This document shows, one piece after another, positions 10,232 to 20,465 of a DNA stretch of 64,000 nt (positions are counted from its first letter, which is position 1; each line of letters starts with the position of its first letter). The translations under genes were made by a program, and so were the position numbers. Source of the DNA: Areca catechu (taxonomy: Eukaryota; Streptophyta; Magnoliopsida; Arecales; Arecaceae). Location: assembly GCA_021397845.1 (NCBI GenBank), contig CM038045.1, forward strand, positions 145,038,638 to 145,102,637. Direction: 5' to 3'. A model generated the notes under the pieces. That model was not told the DNA's origin and did no database searches. It was given only the letters and a program-made list of their open reading frames with translations.

Positions 10232-11119
10232 CTAACAGATTAATGACTCTCTAGGTTTGACCCTGGTCTGGTATGCACATGAGAATTTACCATGGGTTCC
10301 TAGCAAATGCCATAAGGTTTTCCAAAAGTAGGTAGCAAAAGGAATAGGCTTTAAAAGCTCATGCATCCTAGTAATCTCATCAAAATGAAACTTAATGGCT
10401 CTAAAATTATGATAAGACTCAGGGAAAGGCAGGAAATAGGAATCCGAGACTTGGGATAATTTAGGAGAATCTTGAAATAGACCTTGGTTACTCATGATAA
10501 CCTTAAGATTAGAATTTTGATCTACAGGCGGGATGCTTCTAGGTAGTTGAAGGTCATCAGGAAAGTCTTCTAGAATAATGATTGGGTTCTTCTCAGGTAC
10601 CTGAAGGAGTTCTTGTGTCGAAGCTAAAGTATTGGGTTCTTCCTGAGGGCATTGTCTTACGGGAACCAAGTCCTCACTAAATTTTGGTTGTTTTGATGTT
10701 TTAGGACTAGGCTCAATAATCTTTTCTTTACCAAAGGTTTCCTCAGGTAAGGTACTAAAGTTGTTCTCTTCACAGTCTTCCCCTTCATTTTCATCTATTA
10801 AACTTATGTCGGTCTCATACATATATTTACTAGGTTCAAATTTGCCTTCTTCCTTCCCTAGCCCTTCAGTTTGAGGATACCCTAAGTCTTGAGTATTCAT
10901 GAACTCAACTTGTACTTCAAGGTTCTTACTCCTATCATTCATATGAGCTAATGGGAAAGTAGGAGTTGGTTGGTCTAAGGAAAATTGTTTAGCCAGCATT
11001 TGGTTCAATTGGGCCATTAGATCATTTAGGCCTTTCAGCATGGTTTCAAGATTCGGGTCCATAGCTACACTGGACTGGGCTTGGATTGGTGAATATGGTG
11101 TCCCTGCTCTAGTTGTCAT
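10232..11119 (-). CDS. Gag-like / integrase-relic fusion ORF of element 2
   Basis: The start is placed at 11119 (MTTRAGTPYSP) because it matches the gag starts of the related elements; an upstream in-frame Met at 11197 lies in leader sequence. About 295 residues. The N-terminal 50 residues are gag-like with a heptad-type segment (LNDLMAQLNQMLAKQ). Then come the MNDR..N linker, an acidic region of about 150 residues (motifs SLIDENEGE, LPEET, CPQEE, EDFPDDLQLPRS), and a C-terminal segment SYFLPFPE...FDEITRMHELL...FATYFWKTLWHLLGT homologous to the middle of the chromovirus integrase core but lacking the catalytic Asp/Glu. No capsid domain, zinc knuckle or protease. Function unknown; possibly a particle or RNA-binding adaptor, or simply decaying. 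Confidence 0.7.
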   Translation of the reverse strand: MTTRAGTPYSPIQAQSSVAMDPNLETMLKGLNDLMAQLNQMLAKQFSLDQPTPTFPLAHMNDRSKNLEVQVEFMNTQDLGYPQTEGLGKEEGKFEPSKYMYETDISLIDENEGEDCEENNFSTLPEETFGKEKIIEPSPKTSKQPKFSEDLVPVRQCPQEEPNTLASTQELLQVPEKNPIIILEDFPDDLQLPRSIPPVDQNSNLKVIMSNQGLFQDSPKLSQVSDSYFLPFPESYHNFRAIKFHFDEITRMHELLKPIPFATYFWKTLWHLLGTHGKFSCAYQTRVKPRESLIC

Positions 11120-12133
11120 GCATGCAAATGGACTCAAGCTCGAGCTAAGGTTTCCTAGACCTAGAGCACAAATTAGAGGTCTAATTAAGTGAACCAACTA
11201 GCTAGTAGTACTTATGGGACTTAGCCAGGTAGGTGGTGGGGAGTGAAGGTCCCTGATTGCCAACCTTAGACACCAATCTGAGATTGGCCAGGTAGGCGGA
11301 CCAAATCACAAGCCCTGATGCACCAATCCTAAACACCAAGCCAGTAAGCACACACCAATTAGCTGACACAGTTAACTTGACCCTAACCTGAACCCAATTT
11401 GTTGGTGTCCCTAACCCACTAGGGCAATTAACGTTCTACTCAATTTTAATTAATGGGCTGGGATCGATATGCTGGTTGGTGATTTTTGGGCTAGGGACAG
11501 GTGATGAAATCCCGACCCTATGTCAAATTGATGCCCTTAATTTGATTTCTCATGAGATGAATGAAATGCAAAGGTGTTGCAGAAGTGTGTTGCAGTTTGA
11601 AAGTGGTGTGGAAAACATGATGAAAAAAATGTCCAAAAATTCTGAAAAATTCATAGAGGATTTCTAACTTATATGTTTCAATGCAGGTGAAAGAAATTTT
11701 AAAACTAAAATCTGTACTACTCTAAGCAGATCCTACAATTGAAGATAAATAAAAAGGACAGAACAGAACCCTAATGATAGTGTCGAACTGCAGAAATTTT
11801 TATTTTTTTTATAATTTTTTTCTAATGATGAAATTTAATATGGTGATAACTGACTTAAAATGGAACAAGAAAAAAATATTTTAATAAAAAGTTAGTGACT
11901 TTCCTTTGGAGCTGCAGATGGCTTACAGTAAACAGATGTAAATTTTCAGAAAACAGAACCTAATCAAACAAGTGCAATGGCTTACCCAAACTTCAATCTA
12001 AAAAACTCACGTCCGGCCAGGGCTCATTATTTCCATGGGTTGTGACAGTGTACTAGAGTACACCCGCTCAGGAGGCGTGAATTTTAGATCTTGCTTGGAT
12101 TTAAAGAAAACTATTCTACCCTAATGCAACCAT
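11120..12133 (-). mobile_element. Leader of element 2
   Basis: Non-coding, AT-rich towards 11560-12000. Contains the conserved leader block at 11221-11303 with the stem-loop CCAATC-TGA-GATTGG at 11273-11287. The 63-residue ORF at 11476 on plus is antisense to the leader and has no recognisable feature. Confidence 0.65.
11273..11287. promoter_or_regulatory. Leader stem-loop
   Basis: CCAATC-TGA-GATTGG; same stem, different loop from the copies at 4079, 17070 and 40458. Confidence 0.5.
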
Positions 12134-12145
12134 GCTCTGATACCA
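12134..12145 (-). other. Primer binding site of element 2
   Basis: Plus-strand GCTCTGATACCA, perfect initiator-Met type on minus, 3 bp from the LTR start TGATACGG at 12149. Confidence 0.85.
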
Positions 12146-12148
12146 ATT

Positions 12149-12885
12149 TGATACGGTAAGCATATGATTAATGATTTGATTAGTATATGTAGAGCAATGA
12201 AACCTAATTACATTAGCATTTTACTCATCATAATAAGTCTTAAGGATTACATGAAAAAGGACTTTTACTTGATTAGACACAATCCTAAATTAAGAAGGAA
12301 GAAGATCTAGATAATAGGGGCTAATGATTGTGGACTTACCGTGATGAGCTTTCCAACCTTCTTTTGATTCATACCTTGAAACTACCAATGCTCAGAACTG
12401 AAGAACCTTGGATAACAGAGATCAGAACCCTGGACATGGGCTTAGCTTGTTGGTTCCTTGTCAAGGAAGACCCTGCTTGCAACTCGAAAACCTCGAAGGA
12501 CCCTGCACATAAAAAATAAGAGTTAAGGAAGAAGAAAGGCATGCATATGGAAGGGATGGAAAATTTGTGAGCAAAGAAAGAGATGCTTGGAAGAGAGAGT
12601 TTGGTGTGGAAGAGGGGCATAGAGACAATCACTCAAAACATAAAACTTTAATTCAACTTCAACTTTCATTAATCTCCAAAAATCCAATCCCTTTTACAAT
12701 GGGGCATCCAAGGCTTTTTAATAGCCTTACAAAACTTTTGAAATTTGAAAACTCCCCAAATTGTGGAGGATTACAAGGGAGGTTGGAGGATATGGGTACT
12801 TGTTACATGGGATAAGGAGAAATTCATGGAGATTCTCTCCAAATTATGGAGGATTACAAGGGAGGTTGGAGGATATGGGGCCTTG
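12149..12885 (-). mobile_element. Right (5') LTR of element 2, first part
   Basis: Starts TGATACGGTAAGC after the primer binding site. Within it, 12758-12840 and 12841-12885 form an 83-bp tandem duplication ('aggattacaagggaggttgg' occurs twice) that is single in the left LTR near 9010-9050. The LTR is cut at 12885 by insertion of element 3 and resumes at 19260. Confidence 0.8.
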
Positions 12886-14339
12886 TGATGGGGAACTAAT
12901 ATGCATGCCATTTTTTTTGTATATTTTACATGTTGAGTTAGGTGATTAATTCCCAAATTTTACATCAAAATTATTTGTAAGGAATTTTGTATGAATTTTT
13001 GAAGATCAGCATGCAGATTAGGACCTAGAAAAGTAGCAAAGAAGGACCGCCGGGGCTGAGAAGCCTCGGTTAGGGCAAGTTCTCCTACAATAAAACTACT
13101 GGAGGTAGAGGGGTGTACCTGACAACGTCTGTGAAGATCGCAGTGAAGGGGTCTCTCGTTCCTCGACGGATGCGGCCTGGAAAATCGAGCCAAAGACCCG
13201 CGGATACCCGGCTTTCTGCTCGGTGATCCGATTGAGGCTTGGCTGGAGTCGTTGGATTCGTAGAACTCGAGGACCTGCAAACAACCTGTCAAGGGTTAGA
13301 AAACTCACAAAGGAACAAGAAAACAAAGGAAAAACAGCAAGGGAAGGCTTCTTTTGGAGTGGGCATCCAGGGATCTGAGAGGCTTGTTAGCAGCAGGAAG
13401 ATGATTGCAGCACTAGGAAGAAAAACTCTCACAAACTCCTTTATGCACATAGCAGGGTATCACACAACTCAATAGAAGAACTCAAGGTTTTCATTCATCA
13501 AAATTCTCCTCATACAAGAGGCTAGGGTCCCTTAAATAGACCCTTAACCTTGGGCTCCAAGTAAGGGTACATAAGTCTTTACCTAAGAATCCTTTTCCCT
13601 CTCAAACCCTAGCTAGAAAATAAGGAAATATTAGGTAGAAAAATCCCTAAAAGTTTTCTTGACTTGGTCAAGACTCCAAGGATGCCTAGCGGGGTGTGTT
13701 GGGCTTCTAGGAGCAGCAAAAGGCCGGCCCAAAGGGGCTCGGGTGCATGGGTTTGGGCCTCTGGAAGCTGGGATGGCCTGGTAGCCAGGTAGCAGGAATA
13801 TTCCCTGGTATCTTGCTTCTTAGGGGCTTGGGCTTGGCACCTGGGCTTGATTTCTTTGGGCTAGGATGCAAATGGACCTTTGGAATCATGGATACCCTTA
13901 TCTATATATATACTTTGGCATCTGGAAGGGAATCTGGGCATCTGGAGGGCATCTGCAAGAAATCAGGATTTTCTGAATTTTCCTCCTGGGGTCTTCAAAT
14001 CTTCAAGCTAGGTTGGACTTGGGCTATACTTCCATGTCTTCAATATAGTTAGACTTGGTCTTCACTTGTATGATATAGTCTTGAGTCTTCAGTAGGCTTG
14101 GACAGGACTCAAAAAAATAAAATAAGCTCAACATGAGCTGACTAGCATTGGACTGAACTAGCTCAACATAAGCTGACTAATACAAAACTGAAATAACAAC
14201 TCAAAAGACTCAAACAACAACTAAAAAAAGGACTCAAATGGGCTAAGACCTTATTACAGATGGACTCATAAATTATTGATCAATTCACAGAGGGTTGAGA
14301 AGCCTCTACCTTATTCTGGTGCCTTTGGTGTCCGCACCA
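12886..14339 (-). mobile_element. Left (3') LTR of element 3
   Basis: Ends in CCGCACCA before the pol remnant. In minus orientation it has the 'gggtctatttaagggaccc' stretch near 13530 (TATTTAAG, a TATA-like box) upstream of the expected transcript start. Short ORFs within it are not genes. Confidence 0.9.
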
Positions 14340-15096
14340 ATTCTCCCGGGGTGGGAGGAACTCGACCCTATCGAGTGAAGATCAGACTGGCTCACATATC
14401 TCTTGAGAAGGTCTGGGTTGAGGCGTTGCAAGTCCTCTTGAGAAATCTATGAATCGTCCGACTCTGGCTGGCCTTGCCATCGGACCAGGAAGCATTGATA
14501 GTCACGGCCCCGGGTTGTGATGGCTTGATCGTCCAGGATACGCTCGATCCGTTCTCCTCTCTCAGGCCAATTTGTTAGTGGACACTCTGGGTTAGGGTCA
14601 CTCACAATGAAAAGGAATAGGTCCAAAAGCCTTACTAGGTATCGCTGCCGGTTCCCTATACTCAACCAGGTCTATAATATTGAAGGTAGAACTAATGCCC
14701 AAATCCAAAGGCAAGTCTAACACCTAGGCATTTGATCCAATCCTTCTCTATCACTTTAAAAGGTCTAGCTCTGCGAGCATGAAGCTTCTTTTAGGCCTAA
14801 GCCTAACCAAGATAGAATCCACTACATCAAATTCTTTGACCCTTCTTCGGGAATTAGCCAGTTGTTTTAAGATTAGTGCGGGTGGTGAACATGCTAGGCA
14901 CATGCAGACTCCTAACAAATGATGCAAAGGACTCATACTGACACCTAACAGACTCGACTATGCATTCCTATCGAAGAAAATTTTATTGAACTCTTTGGAT
15001 CTAAACCTAATAGATTATAGGTTCTCTAGGTTTGATCCTAGCTTGACATGCACATGAAAATTTACAGTGAACTCCTAGCAAATTCCAAAGAGTATG
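14340..15096 (-). pseudogene. Pol remnant of element 3: integrase C-terminus and chromodomain
   Basis: The minus-strand frame 14447-14665 contains WPERGERIERILDDQAIT and FLVRWQGQPESDDS, the start and core of a chromodomain, a module that binds histone tails and targets chromovirus integration. 14751-14936 keeps an integrase C-terminal piece (VRLRP). 15000-15096 carries the decayed integrase core that follows the stop codon of the ORF at 15097 (TLWNLLG motif). Frames are broken; protease, RT and RNase H are absent. Confidence 0.75.
14360..14376. other. Inverted repeat beside the polypurine tract, one stem mismatch
   Basis: ACTCGAC-CCT-ATCGAGT, the same repeat as at 1629 with one G-to-A change in the stem. 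Confidence 0.65.
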
Positions 15097-16920
15097 TCAG
15101 AAGTAAGATGCAAACCTAACATGCATGATGAATGCATGCAGTATGCTAATCTCAGCTAAATGCAATCTAATGATCCTAGAAATGCTGGAGGTGTCAGGAA
15201 AGGGCAGAAAATAGGAAGTGGGTTCAGAAGTAGTTTGGTAGGGTAGGGAAAAAGGTTCAAGGTTAGTTGGATAAAGTTCAATAAAAGAAGGCATGTCAGG
15301 GACTAATCCTAGACTAATGAGGCTAATCTTACGAGATTGTGGAATATCTATGGGCATGAAAAGGTCCATGCTATGGAAGGATGGGTCACCAATTTCTGGG
15401 AAGAGATCTTCAATAGGAATGGCAGGAAGGGATTCATCCTGAGGGCAATGGGTTAAGTAAGCCAAATCCTGAATAAAGTCTTCTTGTTCATGCAATTTAG
15501 GAATAGGCTCTACAATTAGATCCTTTTCTAGAGTTTCCTCAGGTAAAATCCTAGTATCATAGTTCTCTTCCTCTAATTGTTCTTCCACTATAGCTTTAGG
15601 TTGGATGTGGTCAAGGTCAACTAGCTCTAGGGTGGTTTCTACCTGGGTATCTACTGGGTCAGCTAATTCTAGGTCTACTAAAGGTGTCTCCTCTTCTCCT
15701 TCATACTCATCCACTAGGCTCGCATCAGCTTCATACACTTCCGCGTTAATGTAAGCCTTGTCAATCTCAGAAATGGTTGGAGAAGGTCGGCTAGGGAAAA
15801 ATTGGCTAGGTCCTGGTTTCTGATTATGGGCACTACTCCTTGTAGGTTCAAGTTGCCTAAGAGATAGTGGCTCACTACTGGGCTCATATTTAGGGGTGCT
15901 AATCCTATGGGGTTCAAGTTGACTAAGAAAAACTTGACTAGTACTAGATTGATACTTAGGGGTTATGGGTTCTCTGGGCTCATAGGACAAGGGTGCAGAT
16001 CTATGGGTCATGGGATTATAGGATCTGGGGTCATAGGATTTTGGGTCAGCTCTATGGTCAGGTTCTAAGGATGGATCATGGTATGGGGTCCTCCTAAGGT
16101 TGGGCTCTCTATATGGGTTAGGATATTGGGTCCTCTTAGGATTGGACTCCCTATATGGATCAGAATATTGGGTTCTCCTAGGGTTGGACTCCCTATATGG
16201 GTCAGAATATTGGGTCCTCCTAGGGTTGGACTCCCTATATGGGTCAGAATATTGGGTGTTGGGTCTACTAGGCTCATAGGGTGTGGGTGCATAGGATCTA
16301 TGATCATGGGATCTAGAGTCATAGGATTTAGGTTCATAGGTTATGGATTCATAGGTTCTAGGTTCATAGGATTTGGAGTCATAAGATCTATAGGTTGTGG
16401 GTATACTAGGCTTATAGGGAGAGGGTAAATAGGATCTATCTTCCTGGTCTATAAAATCCTGATTGGGTCTTCTAGGACTAACCTTAGGGATTGGGTCATG
16501 ACGATGGGCTCTCCTAGGTTCGACCTCTTGGTATGGGTCAGGGTCTGGGGTCCTCCTAGGCTGAGGGTTATAGTATGGGTCAGGATGAGGGGCTCTCCTA
16601 TGTTCGACCTCTGGGTATGGATTAGGGTTTGGGGTCCTCCTAGGTTGAGGGGAATTAGGATCTGGCTCAGACTGTGACCCATGGTTTTTTTCTGGGGTCC
16701 CTACCCAAACTTTTAACTGATCAAACCTATTGGCAAGATGGTCAATTCTATCATTGGTTTGAATACGAGACTGAGTTAACTGGGTCATCTGGGTAGTTAT
16801 CTGGGTACCCATCTGGGCCATTTGATCAGCTAGGGCTTTTATTTGAGCTTGTAAATTTTTCATGGGTTCAGACATTTGTGAAAAAGGTGGGTGATATGAA
16901 ACTCCTGATCTAGTGCTCAT
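15097..16920 (-). CDS. 607-residue gag-like / integrase-relic fusion ORF of element 3
   Basis: Starts MSTRSGVSYHPP, identical in context to the gag start of the full chromovirus at 40623. Residues 1-75 are gag-like with a coiled-coil-like run of Gln/Thr/Met heptads. Residues about 80-390 are rich in Arg, Pro, Tyr and Ser, including 14-residue repeats (TQYSDPYRESNPRR type) at about 221-278. From about 393 an acidic region starts (EVYEADASLVDEYEGEEE), matching the segment just after the zinc knuckle of the full element. The C-terminus (SYFLPFPD...LHLAEI...VRFASYF) is a decayed integrase core ending at a TGA where element 2 has Trp. Capsid, CCHC and protease are missing. It is long and uninterrupted, unlike its neighbours, so selection or recent origin is possible. 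Confidence 0.75.
   Translation of the reverse strand: MSTRSGVSYHPPFSQMSEPMKNLQAQIKALADQMAQMGTQITTQMTQLTQSRIQTNDRIDHLANRFDQLKVWVGTPEKNHGSQSEPDPNSPQPRRTPNPNPYPEVEHRRAPHPDPYYNPQPRRTPDPDPYQEVEPRRAHRHDPIPKVSPRRPNQDFIDQEDRSYLPSPYKPSIPTTYRSYDSKSYEPRTYESITYEPKSYDSRSHDHRSYAPTPYEPSRPNTQYSDPYRESNPRRTQYSDPYRESNPRRTQYSDPYRESNPKRTQYPNPYREPNLRRTPYHDPSLEPDHRADPKSYDPRSYNPMTHRSAPLSYEPREPITPKYQSSTSQVFLSQLEPHRISTPKYEPSSEPLSLRQLEPTRSSAHNQKPGPSQFFPSRPSPTISEIDKAYINAEVYEADASLVDEYEGEEETPLVDLELADPVDTQVETTLELVDLDHIQPKAIVEEQLEEENYDTRILPEETLEKDLIVEPIPKLHEQEDFIQDLAYLTHCPQDESLPAIPIEDLFPEIGDPSFHSMDLFMPIDIPQSRKISLISLGLVPDMPSFIELYPTNLEPFSLPYQTTSEPTSYFLPFPDTSSISRIIRLHLAEISILHAFIMHVRFASYF
16087..16256 (-). repeat. 42-bp coding tandem repeat
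   Basis: About four tandem copies of a 42-bp unit encoding 14 residues of the type QYSDPYRESNPRR. The unit length keeps the frame. The full chromovirus has a looser Pro/Arg repeat at the equivalent place (40890-41120). Confidence 0.8.
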
Positions 16921-17788
16921 GCAAGACTCGATCAGACCGACTATAGCTGACTAGACCTAGAGTCCAAACTAGATGCTCAATCAGGATGGCAAACTAGCCT
17001 ATAGTAACCCTGTACTCAGCCAGGCAGGTGTAAGGGGAGTGTTAGGTCCCTGATTGCCAATCCTAGACACCAATCAGAGATTGGCCAGGTAGGCGGACCA
17101 GCACACAAGCCCTTCAGGATTGAATCCCTAAACCACCGTTCTAGATATTGAGCACAAGGCACACATAGGTTAACTCGACACAGTGATCTAACACTAGCCC
17201 GGACCCGACCAGTTGGTGTCCCTAGCCCACTAGGGAAATTAAGTCTAGTTAATTTTAGGTTAAGGCTTGGGACCGAATGCAAGGGATGTGGTTTTGGGCT
17301 ATGGAGAGGTTATCAACTCCTCCCCCCATCTGATATAGCAAGAGTGCCCTTAAAAGTAGATTATGCAATGATGGCAGGCAAATGATGCAAATTAGGGTTA
17401 GATGTTTTTGGTATTTTTGGAGAATATGTAATTTTATTTTTATTTTTTTGGTATTTTCTTAAATATAAGAAAACTTTAAAATTATTGCCTAATATTCAAA
17501 AAATATACTAAAATTAAAAGATATGCAAAAAATGCTAAACAAAAACCTAAAACTTCCAAACTTGTCTAGCTGAAAAAAATAGAGTCAAAGATTTGTAGGC
17601 TGTATTTCGGCTTGAAGAAAATTCACAGTCTGAAATAAAATCTGAAAAAATTCTGAAAATTACTTTGAATTATGCTAAATCCAGAAAAATAAATTTCAGA
17701 ATTTTTAAAGTTTATAACAGGGATAAATAATTAATATAACAGAGTATATACGGACTAAAAAAATTGCAGAAAATAAGCCCTAATCTAA
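16921..17788 (-). mobile_element. Leader of element 3
   Basis: Non-coding. Contains the conserved leader block at 17011-17100 with stem-loop CCAATC-AGA-GATTGG (17070-17084). The part 17400-17780 is AT-rich without features I can name. Confidence 0.65.
17070..17084. promoter_or_regulatory. Leader stem-loop
   Basis: CCAATC-AGA-GATTGG; the full chromovirus has the same stem and the complementary loop sequence on its own strand at 40458. Confidence 0.5.
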
Positions 17789-17800
17789 GCTCTGATACCA
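17789..17800 (-). other. Primer binding site of element 3
   Basis: Plus-strand GCTCTGATACCA, a perfect initiator-Met type site on minus, 2 bp from the 5' LTR at 17803. Confidence 0.88.
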
Positions 17801-17802
17801 AA

Positions 17803-19254
17803 TGATGGGGAACTAATATGCATGCCATTTTTTTATATGTTTTACATGTTGAGTTAGGTGATTAATTCACAAATTTTAGATCAAAATTATTTGTAAAGAA
17901 TTTTGTATGAATTTTTGAAAATCAGCATGCAGATTAGGACCTAGAAAAGTAGCAAAGAAGGACCGCCGGGGCTGAGAAGCCTCGGTTAGGGCAAGTTCTC
18001 CTACAATAAAACTACTGGAGGTAGAGGGGTGTACCTGACAATGTCTGTGAAGATCACAGCGAAGGGGTCTCTCGTTCCTCAACGGATGCGGCCTGGAAAA
18101 CCGAGCCAAAGACCCGCGGATACCCGGCTTTCTGCTCGGTGATCCGATTGAGGCTTGGCTGGAGTCGTTGGATTCGTAGGAACTCGGGGACCTGCAAACA
18201 ACCTGTCAAGGGTTAGAAAACTCACAAAGGAACAAGAAAATAAAGGAAAAACAGCAAGGGAAGGCTTCTTTTGGAGTGGGCGTCCAGGGATCTGAGAGGC
18301 TTGTTGGCAGCAGGAAGATGATTGCAGCACTAGGAAGAAAACTCTCACAAACCCCTTTATGCATACAGCAGGGTATCACACAACTCAATAGAAGAACTCA
18401 AGGTTTTTATTCATCAAAATTCTCCTCATACAAGAGGCTAGGGTCCCTTAAATAGACCCTTAACCTTGGGCTCCAAGTAAGGGTACATAAGTCTTTACAT
18501 AAAAATCCTTTTCCCTCTCAAACCCTAGCTAGAAAATAAGGAAATATTAGGTAGAAAAATCCCTAAAAGTTTTCTTGACTTGGTCAAGACTCCAAGGACG
18601 CCTAGGGGGCATGTTGGGCTTCTAGGAGCAGCAAAAGGCCGGCCCAAAGGGGCTCGGGTGCATGGGTTTGGGCCTCTGGAAGCTGGGGTGGCCTGGTAGC
18701 CAGGTAGCAGGAATATTCCCTGGTATCTTGCTTATTAGGGGCTTGGGCTTGGCACCTGGGCTTGATTTCTTTGGGCTAGGATGCAGATGGACCTTTGGAA
18801 TCATGGATACCCTTATCTATGAATATACTTTGGCATATAGAAGGGAATCTGGGCATCTGGAGGGCATCTGCAAGAAATCAGGGTTTTCTGAATTTTCCTC
18901 CTGGGGTCTTCAAATCTTCAAGCTAGGTTGGACTTGGGCTATACTTCCATGTCTTTAATCTAGTTGGACTTGGTCTTCACTTGTATGATATAGTCTTGAG
19001 TCTTCAGTATGCTTGGACAGGACTCAAAAAAATAAAATAAGCTCAACATGAGCTGACTAGCATTGGACTGAACTAGCTCAACATAAGCTGACTAGTACAA
19101 AACTGAAATAACAACTCAAAAGACTCAAACAACAACTAAAAAAAGGACTCAGATGGGCTAAGACCTTATTACAGACGGACTCATAAATTATTGATCAATT
19201 CACAGAGGGTTGAGAAGCCTCTGCCTTATTCTGGTGCCTTTGGTGTCCGCACCA
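17803..19254 (-). mobile_element. Right (5') LTR of element 3
   Basis: 1452 bp, near-identical to 12886-14339. In minus orientation it should carry the promoter; a TATTTAAG box lies near 18448-18455 on the minus strand. Confidence 0.9.
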
Positions 19255-19259
19255 CCTTG

Positions 19260-19743
19260 TTACATGGGATAAGGAGAAATTCATGGAGATTGGCCGGTTT
19301 CTTTGAATTTAAAATGCTTGGTCGATCTCCCCTTTAGGTGCCCATTTGAAGGTGACGTGGCTGATGATGTGGCATCCCTGGTGGCTGTTTTGTTGGCATG
19401 GTGATGTGGAATTCCAGCTTGGTGGACCAAGGTCTTGATTTGGAAGCTCCAAGTGGTTTGGTGAACCTCAACTTGAAGTAGCTTGGACTTGATTTAAATA
19501 AACCTAATGGAACTCTAATTGAGTTCTTATTTGAACCCAGATTGAGACAGGACATAATTACAGGACTCGATTGGACATAATTACAGGATTCATGAAATTG
19601 AAACTAAGTAATTACAGGACTCTTGAAAGTAAATTGCCCTTTACAAGAAAAATTTAACCTAGTGATTTTTGATCCAAAGTGGAATCAGATTAACCTTATT
19701 TGAGTGAGGTTTTATTCTGCTTTTGCTTCTGGTGTCCACACCA
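19260..19743 (-). mobile_element. Right (5') LTR of element 2, second part
   Basis: Continues the LTR interrupted at 12885 (TTACATGGGATAAGG follows CCTTG exactly as at about 9050 in the left copy) and ends CCACACCA at 19743. The insertion of element 3 is thus younger than that of element 2. Confidence 0.85.
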
Positions 19744-20465
19744 GAGAAGTCCTCCCTATCTACTAAAGATGGACATGCATCCGATCTAACAATGGCTGGC
19801 ATGGCACGCTCCTTCCATGGGGTGCCAAGGCCTTTCGACCCCTCCTTCCTAAGCGCCTTCCCTTTTCTAAGGTCCCTAGGGCTTGACATTTATCCCAAAT
19901 CCTAATATGAAAGGAAAACTATTACAAGGGAAAGAGAGTTAACCTAGTGTTTGGATGGAGCAAAAGATCAAAGGTACTAAACTCTCCAAAGAGGATGATG
20001 AGAGATGGGAAGGAAGCTGGCGCCCAAGGCTAGAGACGAGAACCAGAGGTCCTAAGAGAAGGAATTCCCAGTTCAAAACATGGAAGAAACCATAGGAAGC
20101 CAGAGTCATCCTTTTAAATAAAGTAAACGACTCCAAGGGCTTCAGGGTACTCAACCAGCACCATATAAATCCTCACTACATTGGGCTATCATAAGTCATT
20201 TGGGAATTAATGAAGCATGCCTTGCGAAGCACCATCAGGAAATATAAGATGAGGTGCATCATTATATGGCCCATTCAAATTTGCTTCGAAGATGGTGCAC
20301 CTCCAGCACAAGGGTCCCCATGCCCCCGATCCTTCTTTTTCAGTATACTTCCATGATTTGGTTGAACCCAGGACCAGGAAGTAGGGGATATCTATTAAAA
20401 AAAAATATGGTCAGATCAGGCACATAGGACCCATAGCCATGTGGATTATATATTGACTGAGTCAT
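19744..20465. other. Unclassified sequence, probably old repeat
   Basis: No protein domain or LTR termini recognised. Short ORFs have no supporting features. Confidence 0.35.

Larger units (their letters stand above)
12886..19254 (-). mobile_element. Non-autonomous chromovirus 3 with 5-bp target duplication
   Basis: A 6369-bp minus-strand element with LTRs 12886-14339 (1454 bp) and 17803-19254 (1452 bp), termini TGATGG...CGCACCA on plus. CCTTG at 12881-12885 and 19255-19259 is the target duplication, so both ends are exact. It sits inside the right LTR of element 2. The internal region has a long gag-like ORF and a pol 3' remnant only. The LTRs differ by a modest number of substitutions and small indels, so the insertion is fairly recent. 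Confidence 0.93.
8353..19743 (-). mobile_element. Non-autonomous chromovirus 2 (host of nested element 3)
   Basis: Minus-strand element with left (3') LTR 8353-9513, internal region 9514-12148 and right (5') LTR split into 12149-12885 and 19260-19743 by element 3. Rejoined, the right LTR is about 1.22 kb. The left LTR lacks the first ten or so bases (TGATACGGTA) seen in the right LTR, so its outer edge is damaged and no target duplication could be confirmed. The internal region holds a gag-like ORF and pol remnants only. Without protease, RT or a complete integrase it could move only by help from other elements. Confidence 0.8.

Noticed and set aside
16078..16428. 116-residue plus-strand ORF with GLPIWVRILG repeats
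   Set aside because: It is the antisense shadow of the 42-bp coding repeats of the minus-strand gag-like ORF.
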